Of a stretch of DNA of 64,000 nucleotides, positions 34,889 through 43,712 are shown piece by piece. Source of the stretch: Ewingella americana (GTDB lineage Bacteria > Pseudomonadota > Gammaproteobacteria > Enterobacterales > Enterobacteriaceae); contig NZ_RCZD01000015.1 of the NCBI RefSeq assembly GCF_006438725.1, forward strand, positions 1-64,000, given 5' to 3'. A program made the translations under genes and the position numbers. Numbering within the stretch: position 1 is the stretch's first letter; every line of letters begins with the position of its first letter. The notes beneath the pieces were generated by a model. It did not search any database, was not told where the DNA came from, and worked only from the letters and a program-made list of their open reading frames with translations.

Positions 34889-36922
34889 TCAAGGCTGCAC
34901 AGCCTTCTCTTCACAAAATGTGCGCTCAAACTCTGCCTGGGACAATGGCGGGGAGAAGAAATAGCCCTGGCCAAACAGAATGTGATTTTCTAACAGCCAA
35001 CTGCGCTGCTCGTCAGTTTCCACCCCTTCAGCAATCAGCTGGATGTTCATGGCCTTACCTATAGAGGCCACAATGTTCACCATCACGTCGTCATCCGGCA
35101 GGACGCTGACGAAACTGCGGTCAATTTTGATAACGTCGATCGGCAGGCTGCGCAGTCGATTGAGGTAGTCCAGCCCGGAATAGCCCAACCCAAAGTCATC
35201 CAGTTCGATGGATACACCGACGGCACGCAGTTCGCCCAGCAATATGAGCGCACGATCCAGATCATCAATGCGGGCCGTTTCGGTGATTTCCAGCACCAGT
35301 TGGCCGGGATTAATTTTATAACGGCTCAACAGGCTACGCAGCTCTGGCAAGAAATTACGCTGTTGTACCTGAATGCCTGAGAGATTAACCGACAGCGGCA
35401 GCGTAATGCCGCGCTGCTGCCAGCCAGCAAGAATGCGGCAACCCAGTTCGAGCACTTTATAACCCAGCATCCCCATCACGCCGATCTCTTCCGCGAGCAC
35501 GATAAAATCACTTTCCAGACCGTAGCTGCCGTCGGCCATTTTACGGCGCAACAGCGCTTCCGCCCCCACCACCGCGCCAGTCGACATATTGACCTGCGGC
35601 TGAATAAACAGCACAAAGTCGTTCTGCTCCATGGCGTGCAGAATTTCATTCTCCTGCAACAGGCGTTTCTGAATTTTTTCGGTCAGTTCCGGTTCAAAGA
35701 ACAGGATCTGGTTTTTACCTTGCTGATAGGCAGAAACGCGCGCAGCGCGGGCATTCACCATCAGCTGTAAAGCGGTGACCGCCACCTCGCCATTATAATG
35801 CATAATGCCGATGCTGCCGGTCGGATGCAGCGCCAGCGGCGTCTTGTCGCTCTCCTGAGGCGCATTAATGCGCTCCATGATTTGCCGGGCCAGGCGCATC
35901 GCCATAAAGGGACGCGCAATGTCGGTCGCCAACAAGGCAAATTCGTTGTAACTCAGACGCGCCAGCAGACACTCCGGCGGTAAGACCTCCATGATCGAAC
36001 TGACCAGCGGACAACCGACATGGCCGTCATCACGCAGGCTTTCGATACCGATCAGCAGCAGGTGGAAATCTTTTTCTTCCGGGATGGCATTAATGCGCAG
36101 CTGCAAATGCGCCATAAACTGCGCTTCATTACTCAAGGCGGTTGGCGGCAGACTCGCGTGCTGAATTCTGTGTTGTGCTTTCAACCAGTGCTGCTGGTTA
36201 CGGTTATAACTGCGGACCAACATCCCGAACTCATCATCTTCGTGGCGGGCGGGCAGGCTGAGTTGGTGATGGACGATGTCACTTTCAGACAGCGCTTCCA
36301 GTTCACGGGCGATCGCGCGTAACGGTTTGATCATCAGACGGTTGATACACCAACTGACCGAGATCGACAAAATCAGCGCCAGCAACAGGTACGTCGTCAG
36401 CATGGTGGAGAGCGCGCTGACGATAAACTGATACATGCGATAGGAGTCAGCCTGTAACTCAAGATAGGCCAAAGGCTTGGGGGCTGTCGGGCTGGCCGCA
36501 GCGGAATAGAGCGGGACCGAGATAGTGACCGGCAAATTAAACATGCGGACCACCCACTCAGGAACCGGGCGTCCGGCAGGGAAATGGGTACTTAGCGCGG
36601 TGATTTCATTGGGTAAAACCACCTCCGCGCGGCTGAGAATACCGACCGGACGCAGCGTGTTGAGAATATCCTGAGTTTCATTGAGGTCGACCTCCAACAC
36701 GGCCTGCGACAAGGGCAGCCTGACGGAGTGGGCAATGCTTTCAAGTTGCTGGGCGTAATCGTCCCTCCGCTGCTGCACAAAGTGAAACAGTTGGATGACG
36801 ATAAAAATACAGATAGTGATCACAGCGACACTTGACACTGCAGCCATCTGTTTAATGGTTAATGAACGCCTGACCCGCAATATATTACTCTCCAACACCG
36901 ACCAACCTGATTTAAAGCCCAC
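34889..36922 (-). CDS. hmsP: HmsP/YhjK-type cyclic-di-GMP phosphodiesterase (HAMP-degenerate GGDEF-EAL)
   Basis: The 677-residue protein has an N-terminal membrane helix (residues 24-47), a periplasmic sensing region, a second helix near 175-195 and a HAMP linker. A degenerate GGDEF domain follows, with the signature replaced by SYNEF in LLARLSYNEFALLA. The intact EAL domain shows GAEALLRRK, FEITE-like VLEITETARI, ELDDFGLGYSG, IKIDRSFV and IAEGVETDEQ. It should therefore degrade rather than make c-di-GMP. Yersinia HmsP is the best-known homologue and reduces biofilm. E. coli YhjK occupies the same place beside bcs. Here it is divergent from the cellulose operon across a 534-base gap, so it may locally oppose BcsA activation. 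Confidence 0.92.
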   Translation of the reverse strand: MGFKSGWSVLESNILRVRRSLTIKQMAAVSSVAVITICIFIVIQLFHFVQQRRDDYAQQLESIAHSVRLPLSQAVLEVDLNETQDILNTLRPVGILSRAEVVLPNEITALSTHFPAGRPVPEWVVRMFNLPVTISVPLYSAAASPTAPKPLAYLELQADSYRMYQFIVSALSTMLTTYLLLALILSISVSWCINRLMIKPLRAIARELEALSESDIVHHQLSLPARHEDDEFGMLVRSYNRNQQHWLKAQHRIQHASLPPTALSNEAQFMAHLQLRINAIPEEKDFHLLLIGIESLRDDGHVGCPLVSSIMEVLPPECLLARLSYNEFALLATDIARPFMAMRLARQIMERINAPQESDKTPLALHPTGSIGIMHYNGEVAVTALQLMVNARAARVSAYQQGKNQILFFEPELTEKIQKRLLQENEILHAMEQNDFVLFIQPQVNMSTGAVVGAEALLRRKMADGSYGLESDFIVLAEEIGVMGMLGYKVLELGCRILAGWQQRGITLPLSVNLSGIQVQQRNFLPELRSLLSRYKINPGQLVLEITETARIDDLDRALILLGELRAVGVSIELDDFGLGYSGLDYLNRLRSLPIDVIKIDRSFVSVLPDDDVMVNIVASIGKAMNIQLIAEGVETDEQRSWLLENHILFGQGYFFSPPLSQAEFERTFCEEKAVQP

Positions 36923-37456
36923 TTATCTTAACAGGCAGCGACGGGTAACCCTATCCTGCCGCAGTATACCTGATAAGAGAGGACTCTGGTCTCGTCCCGA
37001 GCGATTTTGTCTATTAAAACAACATCTTTATGACAGGAGATTTCATTCACTGCTATTCCTGACGCTTTTCATACAAATAAAAATAATCCTGCTATTTGCA
37101 TTTCGCTCTGAAGGTTCGACTTCGCCTCTCATAGTCATTCTGATATTAACAACCCCAAAGCAATAAGTGTGCTACATATCACATTAAAGGCGGTGGAATT
37201 AACGCCACTATTGAATATTAGCAGCGAGTTCGGCCAAAAATTCTTTTTTACCAAGCAGTTAACAATGGCCTATAGTTATATGGGCTAATTCCTATTTTTT
37301 GTAAATTGTGCTTCTTGCTGCACCTTAGCTGATATATTAGGACTATTCCTAAGCTGGCATTTTTTCTGTACGAATCAATTCTTTGCTGAAATTTAGCTAC
37401 TGATGATCGTTGGCCGTTTTCACGTCCTGATTATATAATCCCACCGGGCAGGTTAT
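36923..37456. other. regulatory gap between hmsP and the cellulose operon
   Basis: No gene is seen in this AT-rich 534-base divergent intergenic region. It must hold the promoters of hmsP and bcsO. A candidate RcsAB box is at 37338-37351, and a weaker half-similar sequence (TGGGCTAATTCCTA) is near 37278-37291. The length is unusual for this compact window and suggests several regulatory inputs. Confidence 0.6.
37338..37351. promoter_or_regulatory. candidate RcsAB box upstream of bcsO
   Basis: TAGGACTATTCCTA matches 12 of 14 positions of the RcsAB box TAAGAATATTCCTA. It also lies in a perfect TTAGGA-CTAT-TCCTAA palindrome. It is 105 bases before the bcsO start. RcsAB control of exopolysaccharide genes is well known in Enterobacterales. 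A role here is inferred. Confidence 0.55.
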
Positions 37457-38209
37457 ATGAATAAATATGACGACATTAAGCGCTTCCTTGAAAAATCAAA
37501 AACAGAAGATATTGATTATAAAGAGATAAGTGAGTCTTCTGTTGGCAATGGCATGACCGGCTCGATGAACAAATGGTCATTAATCAAGCAGGTCTCCGCC
37601 AGTGAAGAAGCACCGAGTGCACTGGAGAATGGCCGCACCACCCTGCCAACACCTCAGGCCATTTCCGCCGAAGAATTTGAGCGCACGGTGACGGTTGCCC
37701 ATGACCTGTTGAACACGCCGGTTTCCACCCCCTCCATCGCTGAATCAGCGCCGATAAATACCTTATCGGCAGAAATCCCGGCAACGGGCAGTAACCTGAT
37801 GGAAGCGCTACGTGAATCACTGCCGCCAGTATCGCCACCTCTTGCGGCACCTCAGGCACCCACAGCGCAGCACAGTGCTGCCATTTTACATGCACAATCG
37901 GTTACGCCAGACAGTGCAGGAAGCCTGCTCGATTCGGTGAAAAATGCCCTGCCTGTCCAGCCACCGGTACAAGCGCCTCAACCGCAGCCTCAGCCAGCGT
38001 ATAGCGCCCCTGCGGCGCCAGTTAACGCAGCCGTTGCTCCGGCCCGGACACAACCCGTTGTAGCGCCGGTGCCCGTTTCTGCACCGCCACCACCGGGCGC
38101 GCAATTTCGCCAAATGTTCAAACAAAAAGCTCCGCTGTCTGCGGGTGCTTACTTACATCGCGATACGCCGCTTCAACCCTTGTTAGAGATGATTGCATCA
38201 TGCCGTTAG
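37457..38209 (+). CDS. bcsO: BcsO-like proline-rich cellulose biosynthesis protein
   Basis: The 250-residue protein has a conserved-looking N-terminus (MNKYDDIKRFLEKSKTEDID, then MNKWSLIKQV), a long Ala/Pro/Gln-rich linker from about residue 95 to 215, and a conserved C-terminus (FRQMFKQKAPLSAGAYLHRD, then LLEMIASCR). This layout and the position before bcsQ fit BcsO, an accessory protein of some type I cellulose operons. The mechanism is not established. The linker varies in length between species, so the size is not diagnostic. The stop overlaps the bcsQ start by ten bases. Confidence 0.75.
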   Translation: MNKYDDIKRFLEKSKTEDIDYKEISESSVGNGMTGSMNKWSLIKQVSASEEAPSALENGRTTLPTPQAISAEEFERTVTVAHDLLNTPVSTPSIAESAPINTLSAEIPATGSNLMEALRESLPPVSPPLAAPQAPTAQHSAAILHAQSVTPDSAGSLLDSVKNALPVQPPVQAPQPQPQPAYSAPAAPVNAAVAPARTQPVVAPVPVSAPPPPGAQFRQMFKQKAPLSAGAYLHRDTPLQPLLEMIASCR

Positions 38210-39003
38210 TCTGTGTGTGTTCCCCGAAAGGTGGGGTTGGAAAAACCACGGTCGCCTCCAACCTGGCGTATTCCCTGGCCCGTAGCGGCAGCAAAGTCCT
38301 GGTCATCGATTTCGATGTACAGAATGCCTTGCGCCTGCATTTTGGTGTACCCATTTCCGACACCCGCGGCTTTGTGGCCGGATCGGGAAATGAGTCTGAC
38401 TGGAGCCAGTTTATTCTCAAGGCTGGGTCGAATACGTTCGTCCTGCCCTACGGTGAAGTGAGTGAAGATCAGCGACTGGAATTTGAACATCAGTTGGCCA
38501 GCGACCCGCATTTTTTACAGCGTGGTTTAAATACCGTGCTTAATTACCCCGGTCTGGTGGTGATTGCTGATTTCCCTCCTGGCCCCGGTCCGGCGTTAAA
38601 AGCCGTGCAACCTTTGGCTGATTTACACGTGGTGGTGATGCTGGCGGATACCGCATCGCTATCGCTATTACCGCTGATGGAAAAAAATAAGCTCATCGGT
38701 TCCCCCCTGAATAATAAAAAGGGTGAGTATTACGTGGTTAACCAAAGTGATAATCGCCGGACTCTGAGTCGTGATGTCACGCAGTTCTTTGAACAACGCC
38801 TAAACGAACGGTTATTGGGCACCATCCACAGGGATGAATGTGTGCCAGAGGCGAATGCCTCGCAGCGCTCTATTATTGATTTCAGCCCGGTATCCGCTTC
38901 GGCTTTTGATATTGAACTGATCAGCAAAAAAGTCGCGGCCATTTTAGGGATCAAAGTCGGTGATGGAGAATTGCATGCCTCTCCAAAACCAAATAACTAT
39001 TAA
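38200..39003 (+). CDS. bcsQ: BcsQ, MinD-like ATPase of cellulose synthesis
   Basis: The 267-residue protein begins MPLVCVCSPKGGVGKTTVAS, a deviant Walker A motif of the ParA/MinD family. VLVIDFDVQNALRLHFG (Walker A-prime region) and VVIADFPPGPGPA (Walker B) follow. BcsQ helps localise the cellulose synthase complex at the pole and is needed for cellulose production in E. coli. Overlap with bcsO and 30-base spacing to bcsA show operon structure. Confidence 0.93.
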   Translation: MPLVCVCSPKGGVGKTTVASNLAYSLARSGSKVLVIDFDVQNALRLHFGVPISDTRGFVAGSGNESDWSQFILKAGSNTFVLPYGEVSEDQRLEFEHQLASDPHFLQRGLNTVLNYPGLVVIADFPPGPGPALKAVQPLADLHVVVMLADTASLSLLPLMEKNKLIGSPLNNKKGEYYVVNQSDNRRTLSRDVTQFFEQRLNERLLGTIHRDECVPEANASQRSIIDFSPVSASAFDIELISKKVAAILGIKVGDGELHASPKPNNY

Positions 39004-39033
39004 TAGCTCCAGCAGACAGCGACCCTAAATGCG

Positions 39034-41139
39034 ATGAATAAATTCCTATTCTCCCTGCTCGTCCTTCTTTTGCTGCCGGTAGCGGCAGTTATTATCATCA
39101 CGCCCATGGACAGCCAGAAGCAGTATATATTTGGTCTGATTAGCATCGGTTTATTATTCATCTTAGGACGAATAAAAAATCGACGTATCTCTATAGTGCT
39201 GGTGATTCTGTCAGTATTAATGTCCACCCGTTATATCTACTATCGGGCAACAGAAACCCTGCATTTTAACTCCACCATAGAAACCATACTGGGAATAGGA
39301 CTGTTCCTGGCAGATATTTATGTCTGGGTGGTGTTAATGCTGGCTTATTTGCAGACCATGTGGCCTTTAAACCGAACGATTGAACCCTTGCCTGAGGATA
39401 TGTCGCTGTGGCCGACGGTCGATGTTTATATTCCGAGTTACAACGAAAGTCTTGATGTGGTTCGAGATACCGTTCTGGCCGCACAGTGCATTGATTATCC
39501 GAAAGATAAGATAAAAATTTATCTCCTCGATGACGGAAAACGGAACGAATTCGCCGTATTTGCCGCCGATGTGGGCGTCGGTTATATCACCCGTGATAAC
39601 AATGCCCACGCGAAAGCCGGCAATCTAAACAATGCCATGAAACTCACCAAAGGTGAGCTGATTTGTATTTTTGACTGTGACCATGTGGCAACCCGGGTAT
39701 TTTTACAGGCAACAGTGGGCGGCTTCCTTAAAGATGAACGCCTGGCACTGGTACAAACGCCGCACTATTTTTACTCACCCGATCCCTTTGAGCGCAACTT
39801 ATCGATAGGGCGCAATATCCCGAAAGAAGGATCGCTGTTTTATGGCCCAATCCAGCAGGGGAATGACAACTGGAATGCCACCTTCTTCTGTGGCTCCTGT
39901 GCGGTTATTCGCCGCAGCGCGTTAGATGAAATTGGCGGTTTTGCCGTGGAAACCGTCACCGAAGATGCGCATACTGCATTGAAAATGCAGCGTCTTGGCT
40001 GGAAATCGTCCTTCCTGGCTATCCCGCTGGCGGCAGGCCTTGCCACTGAACGCCTCGGTTTGCATATCATCCAGCGTACCCGCTGGGCACGCGGCATGAC
40101 GCAAATTTTACGCATGGATAACCCACTGTTCGGCCGGGGGCTGACCATCCCGCAAAGACTTTGTTACCTCAATGCGATGATCAGTTTCCAGTCAGGTTTA
40201 CCACGGGTGGTGTTTCTTACCGCCCCGATTGCCTTCCTGCTGTTTAACTTGAATATCATTGCGTCTTCTTCGGCCCTTATTTTCGCCTACGCCTTACCGC
40301 ATCTGGTGATGTCGGTTTATATGAACTCAAGGCTGAATGGCAAATTCCGCTACTCATTCTGGGGCGAAGTGTATGACACGGTCATGGCCTTCCACTTGAT
40401 TATCCCAACCCTGGTGACGCTGATTTCCCCGAAAAAAGGGAAGTTTAACGTAACGGATAAAGGCGGGTTGCTGGACAACGGATTCTTCGATTTCCATATC
40501 GTTAAACCACATCTGATCGCATTGACGCTGATGCTAATGGGCATTGGCTGGGGTTTAATCCGGGTGATATTCCACGATTATTTTGATGTCGATCCGAGCG
40601 TTATTGCCCTGAACGTGGCATGGGGCAGTTTTAGCGTGATCATTCTGCTGGCCGCGATTGCGGTCGCCAAAGAGACCCGTCAGGTACGTAAAACGATCCG
40701 CATCGATGTCGCCATTCCGGCCATTATCCATTATGCCAACGGTATCTCCCTGCGCACCGAAACCATTGATATGTCGATGGGCGGCGTGCAACTCGTCACA
40801 CCAGATGTCCGCTATCTGAATGAAGAGATTGAAGAGGTAGAAATTCAGCTGGCGTCCGGTGCCGAAAGCTTCCCGGTCAGCCAAATCAGCGCTGACAAAG
40901 ACCGCCTGCGCCTGCAGTTCGAAAATCTCCCGCTGGATAAACGGCGTGAATTGGTCCGGGTTGTGCTGTCACGTGCTGACGCCTGGATTGGTGATGAATA
41001 TCCGCAAGACAGGCCGCTTCACTCACTGTTCGGTATTGTCCGTTGTGTGTTCGATCTTTTCTTTGGCACCTGGCGCGAACGCCGTGCAAAAAATAAAACC
41101 TTGGCCAAAGAATCCGCCAGTAAGAGTGAAGCCGCATGA
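39034..41139 (+). CDS. bcsA: cellulose synthase catalytic subunit BcsA (GT2 with PilZ)
   Basis: The 701-residue membrane protein has GT2 motifs DDG (near residue 165), DCDHV (DXD, near 213), TEDAH (TED, near 308) and QRTRWARG (QxxRW, near 347). These lie between N- and C-terminal groups of membrane helices. The C-terminal PilZ domain has RxxxR (RQVRKTIR) and DMSMGG, so c-di-GMP binding should activate it. It polymerises UDP-glucose into beta-1,4-glucan and feeds it across the inner membrane. It lacks the long N-terminal extension of E. coli BcsA (872 residues) and is closer in size to the Komagataeibacter type. It overlaps bcsB by four bases. Confidence 0.97.
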   Translation: MNKFLFSLLVLLLLPVAAVIIITPMDSQKQYIFGLISIGLLFILGRIKNRRISIVLVILSVLMSTRYIYYRATETLHFNSTIETILGIGLFLADIYVWVVLMLAYLQTMWPLNRTIEPLPEDMSLWPTVDVYIPSYNESLDVVRDTVLAAQCIDYPKDKIKIYLLDDGKRNEFAVFAADVGVGYITRDNNAHAKAGNLNNAMKLTKGELICIFDCDHVATRVFLQATVGGFLKDERLALVQTPHYFYSPDPFERNLSIGRNIPKEGSLFYGPIQQGNDNWNATFFCGSCAVIRRSALDEIGGFAVETVTEDAHTALKMQRLGWKSSFLAIPLAAGLATERLGLHIIQRTRWARGMTQILRMDNPLFGRGLTIPQRLCYLNAMISFQSGLPRVVFLTAPIAFLLFNLNIIASSSALIFAYALPHLVMSVYMNSRLNGKFRYSFWGEVYDTVMAFHLIIPTLVTLISPKKGKFNVTDKGGLLDNGFFDFHIVKPHLIALTLMLMGIGWGLIRVIFHDYFDVDPSVIALNVAWGSFSVIILLAAIAVAKETRQVRKTIRIDVAIPAIIHYANGISLRTETIDMSMGGVQLVTPDVRYLNEEIEEVEIQLASGAESFPVSQISADKDRLRLQFENLPLDKRRELVRVVLSRADAWIGDEYPQDRPLHSLFGIVRCVFDLFFGTWRERRAKNKTLAKESASKSEAA

Positions 41140-43646
41140 AACGACCATTAAAAAAATTATTCACTCGCCGTTTAACCACCGGACTGCTGCTTTCACTGGG
41201 CGTTCTGCCGCTGGTGCAAACCAGCGCAGAAGAGTCTGCCAGTACACCCGCGATGACTCAAAGTAACGGCCAGAATGCGACAGCAGACAGCGGAATGGGG
41301 AATTTGCCTCCGGCTCCCTCCTGGTTGCCAGCGACGCCGCCGGTCCCGGCCGGTAATGTGCCCCAGATCGATACCCGCCAGTCTGAAGTCGCCGCAACCT
41401 CAACCGGTGAGGCCGCTCCGCAAGCGGACACCACGCCGGCCAACACATTCCCGGTGGCAGCTTCACAGGACGCAGCGTCGGCGCAGGGATCCCCCCTGGT
41501 ACAGGCGGTAACCAGTACCGTAACCGTCGCGGACATGGGCCAGCCCAACGGCCTGACGCTGAGCGGCGGCCAGTTGCAGTCAGGGATTATTTTCACCCTG
41601 CCCGGCGACCAGGTGATCACCAATGCCAAACTGTCACTGGCACTGAAAATCTCCCCGGCGCTGATTGCCCGGGATACCACGCTGGAGCTGATGCTTAACG
41701 GCCAGCCATTGGGCAATCTGCCGCTGAGCCAGAGCAGCAACGGCGGTGACGTCTATGAACTGGATATTCCGGCAGCGATGGTGGTGTCGAGCAACAACCT
41801 GAGTTTCCGCGTTCATGACATCAACACCATGACCTGCGAGAAAGATCAGTCGGACAAATATTGGGTCACGGTTCTGCCCACCACCAGCATCGGGCTGGAG
41901 GGTCAGCAGCTCAACATTGGCCGTAACCTCGGTCACTTCCCGCGTCCGTTCTTTGACCCGCTGCAAATGCAAGAGTCGAAAGTGACAATGGCGTTCTCAT
42001 CATCGCTGCAACCGCAGGATGTCAGCGCTGCCGCCATCGTCGCTTCTTATCTCGGTATGCTGTCTGACTACCGTGACATCGACTTCCCGGTGGTACTGAA
42101 TGATTTGCCGGAGCAGAACGGCATTCTGTTTGGCAAACCGGGGGATAAAATTGGTTCGCTGACGCTGCCTGCCAGCAACGGCCCGTCGATTCAGATCATC
42201 GATAACCCGCTGAACCCGGTCTACAAACTGCTGCTGGTATTAGGTAATGATGAAAACCAGCTGCGTCAGGCCTCTTACCGCTTGATCAGCGCCGCGATGC
42301 CAAACAACACCGATCATCTGACCGTCACGCAGCAAAGCATTCCAACGCGTAAACCGTACGATGCTTCGCGCTGGATTGATACTTCCCGTCCTGTGACATT
42401 GGGAGAGCTTGCCGCACGCGACCAGAACCCACTGACCGCGACCGGCATCTTCCATAATGAAATCCATGTGCCGTTCCGCGCGGCACCGGATCTCTTTATG
42501 TGGGATGGTCACACCATTCCGGTTCGCATTGATTATCGTTTCCCCACCGAAAATTGGATCGACGAGGACAACTCACAGCTCAATGTCTCCATTAACGGCA
42601 CTTTCCTGCGCAACCTGACGGTCAATAAAGTCGGCCTGCTGGAAAACGTCTGGCGGCGTCTTGGCGGTGATAGCCGTCAGGAAAGTTACACCATCAAACT
42701 GCCCCCTTATCTGATCTATGGGGATAACCAGCTGGCATTCTATTTTGATATCAAGCCGAAGAAAAACGCGCCGTGCAGCATCCTGACCAGCGATAACATC
42801 AAAAGCCGCATCGACCCGAACTCTTATATCGATCTGAGCAGCAGCTACCACTTTACCCAGTTACCGAACCTCTCGTATTTCGTGGGGGCGTCTTATCCGT
42901 TCTCCAAACAGGCAGACTTCTCCGACAGCCTGTTACTGTTGCCGCCGGTGCCGACGGCGGGGGAAATCCAGACCCTGCTGAACATGGCGGCGCGTTCCGG
43001 TAATGCGACCGGCGTGCCGGTCAGTCATGCGCAGGTGGTGTTTGGGCTGAAAGGCAACGAAGGGGATAATCCGCTGTTTGAACGCGATATTTTAGCCATC
43101 ACCACGCTCGGGGATTCCGCCTTTAACCAACAGTTGCTGGAATCCTCGCCGTTCGCCATCAACAACAATTCGCTCAGCGTGAAGACGCCGACACAGCTGC
43201 AACGTGCGCTCGACGCCCTGACCGGTGACTGGTATCGCCAGCCGCTGGATGCCGACCGTTACCTGTCGTCAACGGGTGCCGGGCGCGGGTTTATCAGCTA
43301 CCGCTCGCGCTGGTCGCCTGACCATGCGGTGATCGTGGCGACCGGCACCGACGACCAGCAGTTGCTGAAGATCCACGGTGACCTGAAGTCCTCCAAAATC
43401 AACGCCGGTGTTCGTGGTGATCTGGCCATCATTACGGATGAAAACGGTATCCGCAGCTTTGCCGTCGGCAAGCAGTTCCCAACCGGCCAAATGCCGTGGT
43501 ACATGATGGTGGTCTGGTATGCCAGCACGCACATTGTGATCCTGTCGCTGATCACCGTGATGCTTTCACTGCTGATAGGCTTGAGCCTGTACGTCCTGCT
43601 GGCCAAACATGCCGCGAAACGTCTGGGTAAGAAGCCGAAAAAATGA
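41136..43646 (+). CDS. bcsB: cellulose synthase periplasmic subunit BcsB
   Basis: The 836-residue protein has a signal peptide, a Pro/Ala-rich linker to about residue 115, then the alternating carbohydrate-binding and flavodoxin-like domains of BcsB (VTVADMGQPNGLTLSGGQLQSGI; PIAINNNSLSV-like segments). It ends with a single C-terminal membrane anchor (HIVILSLITVMLSLLIGLSLYVLLA). It forms the core complex with BcsA and guides glucan through the periplasm. Confidence 0.95.
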   Translation: MKRPLKKLFTRRLTTGLLLSLGVLPLVQTSAEESASTPAMTQSNGQNATADSGMGNLPPAPSWLPATPPVPAGNVPQIDTRQSEVAATSTGEAAPQADTTPANTFPVAASQDAASAQGSPLVQAVTSTVTVADMGQPNGLTLSGGQLQSGIIFTLPGDQVITNAKLSLALKISPALIARDTTLELMLNGQPLGNLPLSQSSNGGDVYELDIPAAMVVSSNNLSFRVHDINTMTCEKDQSDKYWVTVLPTTSIGLEGQQLNIGRNLGHFPRPFFDPLQMQESKVTMAFSSSLQPQDVSAAAIVASYLGMLSDYRDIDFPVVLNDLPEQNGILFGKPGDKIGSLTLPASNGPSIQIIDNPLNPVYKLLLVLGNDENQLRQASYRLISAAMPNNTDHLTVTQQSIPTRKPYDASRWIDTSRPVTLGELAARDQNPLTATGIFHNEIHVPFRAAPDLFMWDGHTIPVRIDYRFPTENWIDEDNSQLNVSINGTFLRNLTVNKVGLLENVWRRLGGDSRQESYTIKLPPYLIYGDNQLAFYFDIKPKKNAPCSILTSDNIKSRIDPNSYIDLSSSYHFTQLPNLSYFVGASYPFSKQADFSDSLLLLPPVPTAGEIQTLLNMAARSGNATGVPVSHAQVVFGLKGNEGDNPLFERDILAITTLGDSAFNQQLLESSPFAINNNSLSVKTPTQLQRALDALTGDWYRQPLDADRYLSSTGAGRGFISYRSRWSPDHAVIVATGTDDQQLLKIHGDLKSSKINAGVRGDLAIITDENGIRSFAVGKQFPTGQMPWYMMVVWYASTHIVILSLITVMLSLLIGLSLYVLLAKHAAKRLGKKPKK

Positions 43647-43712
43647 ACAACACAATAATAATGACGATAGCACCTGACTCGGGCAGGCCACTGGCGATCA
43701 CCGGAGTTACAA

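Noticed and set aside
36020-36322. 100-codon plus-strand frame inside hmsP
   Set aside because: It is a shadow frame opposite the conserved HAMP/GGDEF-like region and has no start signals.
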